From positions 124,001 to 188,000 of the forward strand of contig NZ_WRPR01000112.1 in NCBI RefSeq assembly GCF_010367455.1: a DNA stretch of 64,000 bases. The letters are read 5' to 3'. Position numbers and translations under genes: made by a program. The DNA is from Candidatus Laterigemmans baculatus. GTDB taxonomy: Bacteria; Planctomycetota; Planctomycetia; Pirellulales; Pirellulaceae. Positions 15,129 to 23,253 of this stretch are shown here, piece by piece (the stretch's first letter is position 1; the number at the start of each line of letters is the position of its first letter). Below the pieces are notes generated by a model. The model searched no databases and was not told the origin of the DNA. It worked only from the letters and a program-made list of their open reading frames with translations.

Positions 15129-17066
15129 CTAAGCTTTCCGGATGAAGTGTTCGGCGTAGCTGCGGACGTGGGTTCCGTTGAGCACGTGGACCATCCGCAG
15201 TTGGCTGACTTCGGCGTCGCTGAAGGCGCTCAGCGGGACGTGGACCAGTTGTTTGCGGAAGCGGCGGGCGAGCCTCCGCCAGCCGGCTCCCGGCGGCAGC
15301 CAGCTGAGCAGCGCGACTTGCCGGCTACGGCCATGCATGCAGGCGGCCGCCAGGAGCCGTTCCTCAAGCGTTTCGGCGAAGTCGAGCCGCCGGTCGTTCC
15401 AGATGTCGTGGATCATGCGGGGCGGGTAGAGGAACATCGCGCCCCCGTAATTCGCCAGACAGATCCCTGGGCCGACGACCTCGCGGCGGAAATCGCTGGC
15501 GTAGAAGGCGAGCGTCGATTCCTCCTCGTGCTCGGCGAACCAGGTCGTCCGCCAGGGATAATCGCGGGGGTCGGCGGGGCTGTCGAAGAGCATCACGCAG
15601 GCGTCGAGCGAGCCGCGGTCGGGCGGGATGACTTTGACGTAGATCTCCCCTTCGTACCAATGCCGCAGCGTGTCGCGGATGTCGATCCCGTCCTTGACGC
15701 TGGTGGTGAACTTCTCGGTCCGCGCCAGGTCGGCTCCGGTGATCGCTCTCGCGCGGTCGAAGACGCGGGTCCGAAATCGCTCGATGCGACTGTCTTCGGG
15801 CGGGTAGCTGCACTGGCCGAGCGGGTTCCACTGGTACCGCCAGCGACGCTGCTCGTCGCTCGTCGGTCGCCGCTGCAGCTCGACCGTTTGCCAAGTCGTC
15901 GCCGGGCCCGCTAGGCGGCTGACCAGCGGCACGATTTCACCATCGGGCAGCCGCGCTTGATCGATCCCGAGCGTCACTCGCGGCGCGTCGAGCGGAGGTT
16001 GTTCATAGGGATAGCTCCGCGCAGTCTCGACGACATGCAGCGCGAACTGGTCGCCGAGAATCTGTTTGCTGGCGGTCACGATCGTGTACAGATCGGGCGT
16101 CATCCGGCGATGCAGCAGCGACAGGTTGCGGATGTACTTGAGGCACTGCGAGAGCAGCAGCGGCGTGATCCGCCGAGCCCGCTTGCCGAGGTCGGCTCGA
16201 TAGGCATCGCGGGCGGCCACGAGCAATTCCTTGACGCCGTCGACCGAGAGGTTCTCGTCATCCTCGAGCTCCGCCCGCGCCCGCTCATACAAGCCGGTGA
16301 TGAATGGCAGCTCGCCAAACAAAAACATCAGCGAGCGGGGAGCAAGCTCGTACGCCACCGGTCGCTCGACCGGATCGGGCTCCGGACAAGCCTCCGCGCC
16401 CCGCAGTGCGTCCGCTTCGCGATACGCCTCTCGCAGCCAAGGCCACTGCAGAACGCTGCTGATCACCAAGATCCGCGCGTGCGTTTTCTCTAGCTCTCGG
16501 AGCTGCCTCGCCATGTAGACAATGCGATCGCGCGATTGGCGGTCCGGCGGCTTGGGGATTCCCGGCAGCAGCGCCGCGGCAAACCGCTCGGGGGAAACCT
16601 GCCGCAGCGCGTAGGGATCGGGCATCGAGGCCGAGAGGGGCAGAAACCGATCGGTATCCAGATCGATGTACGCCCGCGGGATGTGCTCGCCCATCGCCGC
16701 GCGGATCCCCATGATCACCGGCTGGCAGGGATCGATCGGCACATAGCTCAGCGGCAGCGAGTCGCGTTCATCCTCCTCGTCCTCCTCGTCGTACTCGCCC
16801 CCCATCCCCGTCGCCGGCTCCCCGTTCCACTCGCGATACTCGATCTCCGCTCGCCCCGGCTGGATCACGATCGAGGGATTGGGGAGCTCGAGGACCGCCT
16901 GCTCGACCGGCTCGCGAAACGACTCCGGCAGCGGGACCGCCACGCAGTCAAAGTCGTGCTCGAGCATCCAGCGGCGGACGAGCAGGGCGCATTGACCGCT
17001 GCCGTGAATGATCGGCAGCGCCGTAATCCGCGGGCTGATCTTCAACAATGGAGGAGTGCGGTGCAT
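15129..17066 (-). CDS. Conserved-looking hypothetical protein, 645 aa
   Basis: I do not recognise a family. No signal peptide or membrane segment is visible, so it is probably cytoplasmic. The N-terminus (SGQCALLVRRWMLEHDFDC) has the alternating pattern of a Rossmann-like or hydrolase strand-helix start, vaguely like the opening of DUF5682-type proteins; this is weak. There is an acidic linker EYDEEDEEDERD near residues 90-100, and a C-terminal region rich in Arg and Trp. The intact 1.9-kb frame with planctomycete-like codon use argues for a real gene. It is convergent with the DHS-like gene across the GTACTC array. Confidence 0.75.
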   Translation of the reverse strand: MHRTPPLLKISPRITALPIIHGSGQCALLVRRWMLEHDFDCVAVPLPESFREPVEQAVLELPNPSIVIQPGRAEIEYREWNGEPATGMGGEYDEEDEEDERDSLPLSYVPIDPCQPVIMGIRAAMGEHIPRAYIDLDTDRFLPLSASMPDPYALRQVSPERFAAALLPGIPKPPDRQSRDRIVYMARQLRELEKTHARILVISSVLQWPWLREAYREADALRGAEACPEPDPVERPVAYELAPRSLMFLFGELPFITGLYERARAELEDDENLSVDGVKELLVAARDAYRADLGKRARRITPLLLSQCLKYIRNLSLLHRRMTPDLYTIVTASKQILGDQFALHVVETARSYPYEQPPLDAPRVTLGIDQARLPDGEIVPLVSRLAGPATTWQTVELQRRPTSDEQRRWRYQWNPLGQCSYPPEDSRIERFRTRVFDRARAITGADLARTEKFTTSVKDGIDIRDTLRHWYEGEIYVKVIPPDRGSLDACVMLFDSPADPRDYPWRTTWFAEHEEESTLAFYASDFRREVVGPGICLANYGGAMFLYPPRMIHDIWNDRRLDFAETLEERLLAAACMHGRSRQVALLSWLPPGAGWRRLARRFRKQLVHVPLSAFSDAEVSQLRMVHVLNGTHVRSYAEHFIRKA

Positions 17067-17558
17067 CGGCGAGTCCGCTGAAAATCAAGCGGCGCCACAT
17101 CTCGAGGCGCCGAAGCGAGGGTCGCTGGCGAGCTTCCGGACAGCACGAGCGGAGGCGACGGCAAATGCCAGCGACGAAAATCGATGGAGCCAGTGTATCG
17201 TCTTCTCCGAGCAAGCGACCAGCCGCCCGGCTTGCCCCCTCCGCACGAAGGGTGAGATCGGCGTCTCAAGATGAGACACTGCGGCCCCTGCCGCTCTCTA
17301 GCATCCACCACGAGCGACTCGCTCCAGCCAGCCGATGTGGGAGAGCAGGTGTGGGAGTGCGGGAAGCGTTGCGGAAACGTTTTGCCAGCATTCTACGGCT
17401 CCTGCCTTCCCCTTCCCCCCGCCAGCACTGAGCGGCTGCCGCTTCGCAGGTCTGCCTGCTCGTCCGATGGCATGATCCTTGCATTTACTACACTCCGCAA
17501 TTAAATCGAAACTGTATCCGGCGTGGCAGATAACCCAATCATGGCAGGGACCAAGGCG
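17067..17558. other. Gene-free interval
   Basis: About 490 bases between the divergent 645-aa gene and the secreted-protein gene. Only scattered short frames in both directions; no clear repeat, hairpin or RNA gene seen. It must carry both promoters. The AT-richer stretch around 17480-17520 (CATTTACTACACTCCGCAAT) is the likeliest promoter zone for the plus-strand gene. Confidence 0.4.
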
Positions 17559-18425
17559 ATGAACTCTCTCTTCCAGCGATCGACGGTAGGTGCCGCCTTG
17601 ATGGTGGCCATGGCGATTCCGGCCTCGGCTCAAGAGGCTGCTCAACCCGCCCCGCCTCCCCCGCCCCAGCCGGCTGCGGCCGATGGAGTGGTCCCGGCGG
17701 TGCCTGAAGCAGCGGCACCCCTGCGGCGGGACCGGCGAGCTCAGGCAGCGGCAATCGCGGCCGAAGCTGGCTACGCCCCCGCAATCCGCTACCCGGATCA
17801 GTCGATGAGCTTTCTCGACCACAGCAGCACTTTTGCCGAGGGTTATCTGCGAGGGGCGGGTCAGTTGGCGCGAGGCCTAGGAGCGGCGAACCTCGACAAC
17901 TCGCTGGCCGCCATGAACTATCAGGAGGCCTATCGGCGGTCGCTTGAAAATTCGCTCCGCTACGCCGAGACCTACTATGCTCGCCGTGACCTGTGGTTCG
18001 ACTACCAGGAGGCGACGCGGCGAGAACCGCTCTCGATGGAAGGCTATCGCCGGATCGCCGAAGCGGAAGGCGCGGATCGCCTGACGGCCGAGCAAATTGA
18101 CCCGGAGACGGGCAAGATTCGTTGGCCGGCGCTGCTCGAAGCCGACGTTCTCGAGCCGTACCGGGTGACGGTCGAAGAAGCCCTGGCGAACCGCTCGGTG
18201 AATGAAGTCGGACTCGGCAGCCGCACCTATGAACGCGTGCGGCGATCGGTCGAAGCGATGCGGTCGATCCTCGATCGCAACAAAAAGTCGCTCCCGAGCC
18301 ACCTGTATGTGAACGCGACGCAGTTCCTCGACAGCGTCCAGTTCGAGTCGCGGTTCGCCCCGCCCGGCGCTGAAAACACCGCTGCCGAGGACGTTCCCCC
18401 CGCGACCCCGCCGCGACCCGAGTGA
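17559..18425 (+). CDS. Secreted hypothetical protein
   Basis: 288 aa from the ATG at 17559, which has an AAGG close upstream; an ATG at 17541 and a GTG at 17523 are in frame. A signal peptide ends near ASAQ (residues about 20-25), followed by a Pro/Ala-rich linker and a helical, charged body with many Arg, Glu and Tyr (segment YRRSLENSLRYAETYYARRD). No catalytic motif is recognised. The exported body may be structural or a periplasmic helper. It is monocistronic and followed by family A and B repeats. Confidence 0.75.
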   Translation: MNSLFQRSTVGAALMVAMAIPASAQEAAQPAPPPPPQPAAADGVVPAVPEAAAPLRRDRRAQAAAIAAEAGYAPAIRYPDQSMSFLDHSSTFAEGYLRGAGQLARGLGAANLDNSLAAMNYQEAYRRSLENSLRYAETYYARRDLWFDYQEATRREPLSMEGYRRIAEAEGADRLTAEQIDPETGKIRWPALLEADVLEPYRVTVEEALANRSVNEVGLGSRTYERVRRSVEAMRSILDRNKKSLPSHLYVNATQFLDSVQFESRFAPPGAENTAAEDVPPATPPRPE

Positions 18426-18460
18426 TCCGCGGAGCGTCGGCTCAAGCGCCCCTTGCATAA

Positions 18461-18591
18461 TACCCTCCCCCCGGGAGGGTCGAGCGTCAGCGAGGGGAGG
18501 GAGAGCAATCCCACACGATAAGCCCCGAGTAAAATCCGAGGTTACGGATACCCTCCCCGCTCGTTCCTCGCGACCCTCCCAGGGGGAGGGT
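18461..18591. repeat. Family A palindromic element
   Basis: 131 bp. Left end TACCCTCCCCCCGGGAGGGT, then CGAGCGTCAGCGAGGGGAGGG; right end CCCTCCCCGCTCGTTCCTCG then CGACCCTCCCAGGGGGAGGGT. The two halves are imperfect inverted copies around a short middle (AGCAATCCCACACGATAAGC). Confidence 0.9.
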
Positions 18592-18613
18592 GTTGTTGCG
18601 GGTTTTCTGAACG

Positions 18614-18636
18614 AACGCTAGCGCGTGGCGGCTGAT
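18614..18636. repeat. Half family B repeat
   Basis: Single right arm AACGCTAGCGCGTGGCGGCT plus GAT, without its partner, directly after the family A element. It may be a remnant. Confidence 0.75.
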
Positions 18637-18666
18637 AAATGTTTCGCACGCCCGCGTCGACTCCGC

Positions 18667-19506
18667 TCAGCACGCCACGGGTGCTGCCCAGGGATTCTTC
18701 CAGTCGCCCCAGCCGGCTAAATAGCGCGAGTAGGCTTCGCTCTCCGCAGCCCGGTCGCTGATCCACTCCTTGCACTGGGCGACTAACTCATGCTCGCGCT
18801 CGAGCGTCAGTTCGCCTCGCAGGACCGCGCACCGCAGAAAGACGAAGTAGGTGTCGAGGACGTCGCAGCGGCAGTAATCGCTGATGCCTTGGCGGTCGCC
18901 GTCGTTGTGCATGTCCTGCACCATGTGGCCTTCGACGCACATCTTGCCCGGCTTGCCGATCAGCTCCGCGGCCAAGTTCAGTCCGCCGGTGAACCGCGTC
19001 GCTCCGCAATTGGTCAGCACGTCGAGCAGATCGAGATGGCAGTGGGAGTTGAAACGATTGCGAGGTTGGTCGAACGATTTGGCTTTGGGCCGGAACCAAT
19101 TGGGGAGCGAGCAGCCATAGCGGAAGGCAGCGAGCTCCATCAGCGGCATGTCGAACGTGCGGCCGTTGAACGAGACCCAGGTCGGCTGGTTGTAGGCATC
19201 CCAGCCTCGCCAAAACTGCTGGGTCATGACGTGCGAGCGGAATTGCGGTTCGTCGAGCGAGACGAGATCGAGGAAGCGAAAGTCGGAAGCCACCTTGGCA
19301 ACCACGATCGCCACGGGGACCTGGAAGGTGTAGGGAATGAAATCCCGCTTGCCATCGGACTCGGCCAGCAGATCGGCGCGATACCGCTCGATCGCTTCAG
19401 CCGGTTGCAGGTCGTCTCCCGGATAGCGGATGTTGGCGATCAACTCGCCGTCCGCCGCGCTTTCGACGTCGAAGACAAAGTAGCTCACGTCGTCACACTG
19501 GCTCAT
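18667..19506 (-). CDS. Predicted 3'-5' exonuclease related to the PolB exonuclease domain
   Basis: 279 aa. It has the three DEDD exonuclease motifs: FDVES near residue 12 (Exo I, Asp and Glu), WVSFNGRTFDMPLM near 115-130 (Exo II) and YCRCDVLDTYFVFLR near 215-230 (Exo III). This matches the family of stand-alone PolB-like exonucleases. It should degrade DNA or RNA 3'-5' with two metal ions; the biological role is unknown. No polymerase domain follows. It is divergent from peptidase T, about 60 bases apart, so the promoters are shared or back to back. Confidence 0.9.
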   Translation of the reverse strand: MSQCDDVSYFVFDVESAADGELIANIRYPGDDLQPAEAIERYRADLLAESDGKRDFIPYTFQVPVAIVVAKVASDFRFLDLVSLDEPQFRSHVMTQQFWRGWDAYNQPTWVSFNGRTFDMPLMELAAFRYGCSLPNWFRPKAKSFDQPRNRFNSHCHLDLLDVLTNCGATRFTGGLNLAAELIGKPGKMCVEGHMVQDMHNDGDRQGISDYCRCDVLDTYFVFLRCAVLRGELTLEREHELVAQCKEWISDRAAESEAYSRYLAGWGDWKNPWAAPVAC

Positions 19507-19568
19507 CGGACACGGGGCTCCGCGGATTTCAAAAGTCGTGGATAATCAGTTGGCGTGAATCTGGTCCA

Positions 19569-20975
19569 GTGATTGTAACAGCGTCTCGATTGGAGCCCGA
19601 TGTGGCTAGCACTCCCGAATCCGCCCGCACTTCCAATTCTGCCCCACTCTCTGAATCTCCCCGCCCGGCGATCAACCGCCAACGGCTGTTGGAGAATTTT
19701 CTTCAGTACGTGCGGGTCGAATCGACCGCCAATCCGGATGCTAGCGGTTATCCGAGCAGCCCCGGGCAACGGGAGCTGGGGCGGCTGTTGGCCGAACAGC
19801 TCGCCGAGTTGCCGCTGGAGGATGTCCATCAGGACGAGCATGGTTTGGTCTGGGCCACGATTCCCGCCACCGCGGGCCGAGCGGGCGGGCAAGCAGCGGG
19901 CGGACCAGCAGCGGGCGGACCAGCAGCGGGCGGGCAAGCAGCGGGCGGCAGCGGGCCGGCGACCGTCGCTCTGATCGCCCACCTCGACACTTCCCCCGAA
20001 GCGGCTGGCAAGAATGTTCGCCCGCAGGTGATCGAGTCGTACGCGGGAGGCGATATCGAGCTCGAAAGCGGAGCCAAGATCGCTGTCGACGCCGCACCCG
20101 AGCTTCGGGAGCTCGTCGGCCACACGTTGATCACCAGCGACGGCACCACGCTGCTCGGTGGCGACGACAAAGCGGGAGTGGCGATCATCATGGAGCTGGC
20201 GCGGCACCTGAGCGAACATCCCGAGCTGCCGCACGGTCCGGTGAAGATCCTGTTCACCTGCGACGAGGAGATCGGTCGCGGGACTGAAAAGATCGATCTG
20301 CAGAAACTGAACGCCACCGTCGCCTACACGATCGATGGCGGCGGAGCTGGCGAGCTGGACGTGGAAACGTTCTCGGCCGATGCGATGAAAGTCGCGTTCA
20401 CCGGCCGCAACATCCATCCGGCGATCGCCAAAGACCGGATGGTCAATGCGCTCCGAGCGGCTTCCGAGTTCGTAGCCTCTCTCCCTCGCGATCGCCAAGC
20501 TCCAGAGGTCACCGACGGGCGGGACGGGTTCGTCCACCCCTATCACTTCGAAGGCGGAGTCGGTCGTGCCGAAGTTCGCTTGCTGCTGCGGTCCTTTGAT
20601 ACGGCCGAACTCGAGCGGCAAGCGGCCGAGGTCCGCGCGGCGGTCGACCGCACCCAACAAGCGTTCCCCGGCCTCGACTGCCAGATCGAGGTCACGCGGC
20701 AGTATCGCAACCTCAAGGAGGGACTTCAAAAACTCCCCGAGGCGGTGCAGCTCGCCCGACAAGCGATGTTAAATCTGGGCCGCAAGTGCGAAGAGACAAT
20801 CATTCGAGGTGGGACCGACGGCTCGCAGTTGACCGAGAAAGGGCTGCCGACGCCGAACCTCTCCAGCGGTCAGCACAACATCCACTCGCTGCACGAATTC
20901 GCCAGCCTCGACGAAATGGTCGCGGCCGTGGAGCACCTGGTCGAACTGCTCCGCCTCTGGAAGACGGAGTACTGA
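19569..20975 (+). CDS. pepT: Peptidase T (tripeptide aminopeptidase, M20 family)
   Basis: About 468 aa if the GTG at 19569 is used; TTG at 19590 or GTG at 19602 are alternatives, and there is no ATG before the conserved start. Zinc ligands and active site are visible: AHLDTS, GGDDKAG, DEEIGRGTE, the Asp of YTIDGGG and the final HNIHS. The enzyme removes the N-terminal residue from tripeptides in the cytoplasm. An unusual insert of about 25 residues, with the repeat GGQAAGGPAAGG, sits at about 100-125, before the first zinc His. It is encoded by four to five 15-bp tandem copies (about 19886-19945). The fold predicts a surface loop there. Confidence 0.93.
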   Translation: MIVTASRLEPDVASTPESARTSNSAPLSESPRPAINRQRLLENFLQYVRVESTANPDASGYPSSPGQRELGRLLAEQLAELPLEDVHQDEHGLVWATIPATAGRAGGQAAGGPAAGGPAAGGQAAGGSGPATVALIAHLDTSPEAAGKNVRPQVIESYAGGDIELESGAKIAVDAAPELRELVGHTLITSDGTTLLGGDDKAGVAIIMELARHLSEHPELPHGPVKILFTCDEEIGRGTEKIDLQKLNATVAYTIDGGGAGELDVETFSADAMKVAFTGRNIHPAIAKDRMVNALRAASEFVASLPRDRQAPEVTDGRDGFVHPYHFEGGVGRAEVRLLLRSFDTAELERQAAEVRAAVDRTQQAFPGLDCQIEVTRQYRNLKEGLQKLPEAVQLARQAMLNLGRKCEETIIRGGTDGSQLTEKGLPTPNLSSGQHNIHSLHEFASLDEMVAAVEHLVELLRLWKTEY

Positions 20976-20998
20976 GTACTGAGTACTGAGTACTGAGT
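20966..20998. repeat. 7-bp tandem repeat over the pepT stop
   Basis: Four to five copies of GAGTACT(GAGTACT); the pepT stop TGA is inside. AGTACT is itself palindromic. Confidence 0.8.
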
Positions 20999-21002
20999 CG
21001 GC

Positions 21003-21875
21003 CTACGGTAGCCAGAGGGCTGGTCCGCTGCCGCGACGGCGGGCTTTGATTCGCACGTAGGGAGCGATGTAGCGGGCGCGGTCGGCAAACGAACCGTGCT
21101 CGGCGTCCTCTTTGGCGTGCACCGGTTCGACCAAGTCCTCAATGACGAATCCCGCTCGGCAGATGCCCCCGATGATCTGCTCCCAGCGATGCAGGAATTC
21201 GGTCGCTCCCGATTCGCGCAGCCTGGCCGCCGAGCTGCAACTCTCGGTCGGCGGCGGAACCGGCGCTTCGCGGTAGTAAGTGTGCCGTAGCTGGTAACCG
21301 CCGGTGGGCTGGGGATCGATCGAGGCCTGCAGGCTCACCGGCTGCTTGTGCTGGCTGACGTACAACCCGCCAGGACGCAAAACGCGGGCGACTTCGGCGA
21401 ATACCGGGGCGACGCGGCGGACGTAACAGGTGCTGACCGGGTGAATCACCAGATCGAATTCACCGTCCCGCAGCATCGGCAGATCGTCCATCGTTCCGCG
21501 TATCGCACGGATCGATAGCGAGCGCTCCTGGGCCACGGCGCGGTCCAGTTCCAGCATCGCCGGACTCAGATCGACCACCGTCACTGCGGCACCGGCGGTC
21601 GCATAGAGCGCACTGTGGCGACCACCTCCCGCAGCCAGGCAGAGGACTCGCCAGTTGCGGATGTTTCCGCCGAGCCACCCTAAGGGATCGACATGCGCCA
21701 GGGGGTCTGCCAGTTCGGCATCGCTAGCGGGCTGGCAGAGCGGCCGCCGCTGTTCGACCATCCGGTCCCACGCTCGCCGGTTCGCCTCGAGCACCGCCGC
21801 ATCCGGAGCGGAAGCATCGGGCGAAGAAGCATCGGGCGAAGAAGCATCGGGTGGCGCTGGGTGGTCGGGATTCAC
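21003..21875 (-). CDS. Class I SAM-dependent methyltransferase
   Basis: 290 aa from a GTG at 21875. Motif I is VLCLAAGGGRHSALYA, followed by VTVVDLSPAML (SAM ribose binding) and VLRPGGLYV (motif III/IV region). The N-terminal tail SSPDASSPDASAPDA comes from a 15-bp tandem duplication (about 21795-21850). It methylates an unknown small molecule or protein. It is convergent with pepT across a 28-base gap, and no partner gene indicates a substrate. Confidence 0.88.
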   Translation of the reverse strand: MNPDHPAPPDASSPDASSPDASAPDAAVLEANRRAWDRMVEQRRPLCQPASDAELADPLAHVDPLGWLGGNIRNWRVLCLAAGGGRHSALYATAGAAVTVVDLSPAMLELDRAVAQERSLSIRAIRGTMDDLPMLRDGEFDLVIHPVSTCYVRRVAPVFAEVARVLRPGGLYVSQHKQPVSLQASIDPQPTGGYQLRHTYYREAPVPPPTESCSSAARLRESGATEFLHRWEQIIGGICRAGFVIEDLVEPVHAKEDAEHGSFADRARYIAPYVRIKARRRGSGPALWLP

Positions 21876-22098
21876 GCCGGCGATTTTGTAAAAACGAGAT
21901 TAAGTTTGCAAGCGACGAGCAAACTGCTCTGGAGCGCGCCGCAGGGTCAAAGCGGAGCGCCGGGCACAACTGTGCGTCGCGGGGCTGCGCTACCATCAGG
22001 AGCGAAACGCAAAACGGCTCGTGAGCCGCCCTCGGGTGAGGGTGCTCCGAGCCGTCGCTGCGGATGGTCATCGGGTCGCTAGTTCCAGAAAGTAGGAC

Positions 22099-22326
22099 TC
22101 AGGCTGCGTGTCCGCCGCACAGGGCTTCGACCAGGTTCTCGAAGCGGTTCTGAGCTTCGCGGCGACGTGCGATCCGCTCTTCCAAACCCCAGGACGCCCG
22201 AATTTCGCGGACGCGGCGATAGATTTCTTCCGGGCTCGGCCCGCAATCCCCACTCCCCTCGCGGAGGCTCTCATAGTGAGACGGAACGGTCGTGAAAGAG
22301 ACAGCGGTGGGGGTGGTGGTCAACAT
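22099..22326 (-). CDS. Small conserved-looking protein, 75 aa
   Basis: Short ORF with good support: AGGAAG seven bases before the ATG at 22326, and a compact charged helix pattern with SPEEIYRRVREIRASWGLEE. No signal peptide. I recall similar short proteins with an SPEEI...IRASW pattern in planctomycetes, but function is unknown. It could be a small regulator or binding helix protein. Other frames here are shadows. Confidence 0.7.
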   Translation of the reverse strand: MLTTTPTAVSFTTVPSHYESLREGSGDCGPSPEEIYRRVREIRASWGLEERIARRREAQNRFENLVEALCGGHAA

Positions 22327-22466
22327 GGCATTCTTCCTGATTTACCAGAGCAAAGGGGGATAATCTCGGCCTGTCCAATCTCCAGTGGACCGGTGGGACT
22401 GACGGCGAGCCGCCGAGGTGGGCGGTCCTGTCAGTCACCTCCCCCATCAAGCAACGGTTATGCCAA

Positions 22467-22850
22467 TTAATTCGGCTGCGCGGGTTTTCCCCAGATTTCT
22501 TCCTCAAAGCCTCGCTGGTCCCACGGCTCGCGGTGCGGCAAGCGGAGGATCGACAGCTCGTCGTTCCGCTCCCCGACCAGGATCGAAACCAGTTCCCGCC
22601 AGACGTGCCGCGGGCAGCTCCCCTTGAGATCCACGTACTGAATCTGCGGGCCGAGATCGTAGAGCATCCCGTCGAGCTGCCATCGGCCAGCTCCTTCCCC
22701 CTGCTCCCGGTGCTCGCCGCGCCAGGCGAACGAGCCGTCCCACTCAAAGTGCAGTCGCTCGATCTGCTCGAGCCGCACCGCCACGTCCTCAAAGCGACTC
22801 GGCAGGGGGCCGCCGCCGGGCCCGTAGAGATAAATCGCGAACGGCTTCAT
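22467..22850 (-). CDS. Hypothetical protein, 127 aa
   Basis: Mixed alpha/beta-looking cytoplasmic protein, no motif recognised. It starts MKPFAIYLYGPGGGPLPSRF and includes RPHVW-like and WDQRGFEEEIWGKP segments rich in Trp. It is 15 bases downstream of cutA, in the same direction, and is probably the last gene of the nfeD-cutA unit. A role linked to those genes is only positional inference. Confidence 0.75.
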   Translation of the reverse strand: MKPFAIYLYGPGGGPLPSRFEDVAVRLEQIERLHFEWDGSFAWRGEHREQGEGAGRWQLDGMLYDLGPQIQYVDLKGSCPRHVWRELVSILVGERNDELSILRLPHREPWDQRGFEEEIWGKPAQPN

Positions 22851-22865
22851 CGTCCCTCTCCCCGC

Positions 22866-23234
22866 TCAGCGATCCGCATCCGAACCATTTGCTTCGGAAC
22901 CGGCCGCATCGGCGTCCACTTCAGCAGCCAGCCAGCGAAGGTAACCGTCGCTGCCGCCAGCGACCGGGATCATCAGGATCTCCGGCTCGTCGTAGGGATG
23001 CGCCTCGCCCAGGTACGCGATCGCCTGCCGAGCGGCGGCCGCGGTCGTCTTGAGGGTCAACCGGAACTCGCTCGCCTGTTCGATCTCGCCCGCCCAGCGG
23101 TAGACGCTCGCGAGCGGGCCATCGATCTGCACGCAGGCAGCCAAGCGACGCTGGACGAGCCCCTGCGCGAGCGTCTCGGCGGCAGACTTTTCCGCGACCG
23201 TCGTGACGATCTGAACGGCGTCGAGGTGAGTCAT
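22866..23234 (-). CDS. cutA: CutA1-type divalent-cation tolerance protein
   Basis: 122 aa from the ATG at 23234. The upstream in-frame ATG at 23240 sits directly on the AAGG, so the second ATG has the better spacing. The family signature AHPYDEPEILMIPV is intact, with IVTTVAEKSAAETLAQGLVQ at the N-terminus. CutA1 is a small trimeric cytoplasmic protein whose link to copper tolerance is historical and not proved biochemically. It follows the nfeD-like gene by 19 bases. Confidence 0.93.
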   Translation of the reverse strand: MTHLDAVQIVTTVAEKSAAETLAQGLVQRRLAACVQIDGPLASVYRWAGEIEQASEFRLTLKTTAAAARQAIAYLGEAHPYDEPEILMIPVAGGSDGYLRWLAAEVDADAAGSEANGSDADR

Positions 23235-23253
23235 GGTCATCCTTTCCAGTGCG

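Noticed and set aside
22068-22274. 68-codon minus-strand frame overlapping the 75-aa small gene
   Set aside because: The other frame (22099-22326) has the better RBS and a natural helix pattern.
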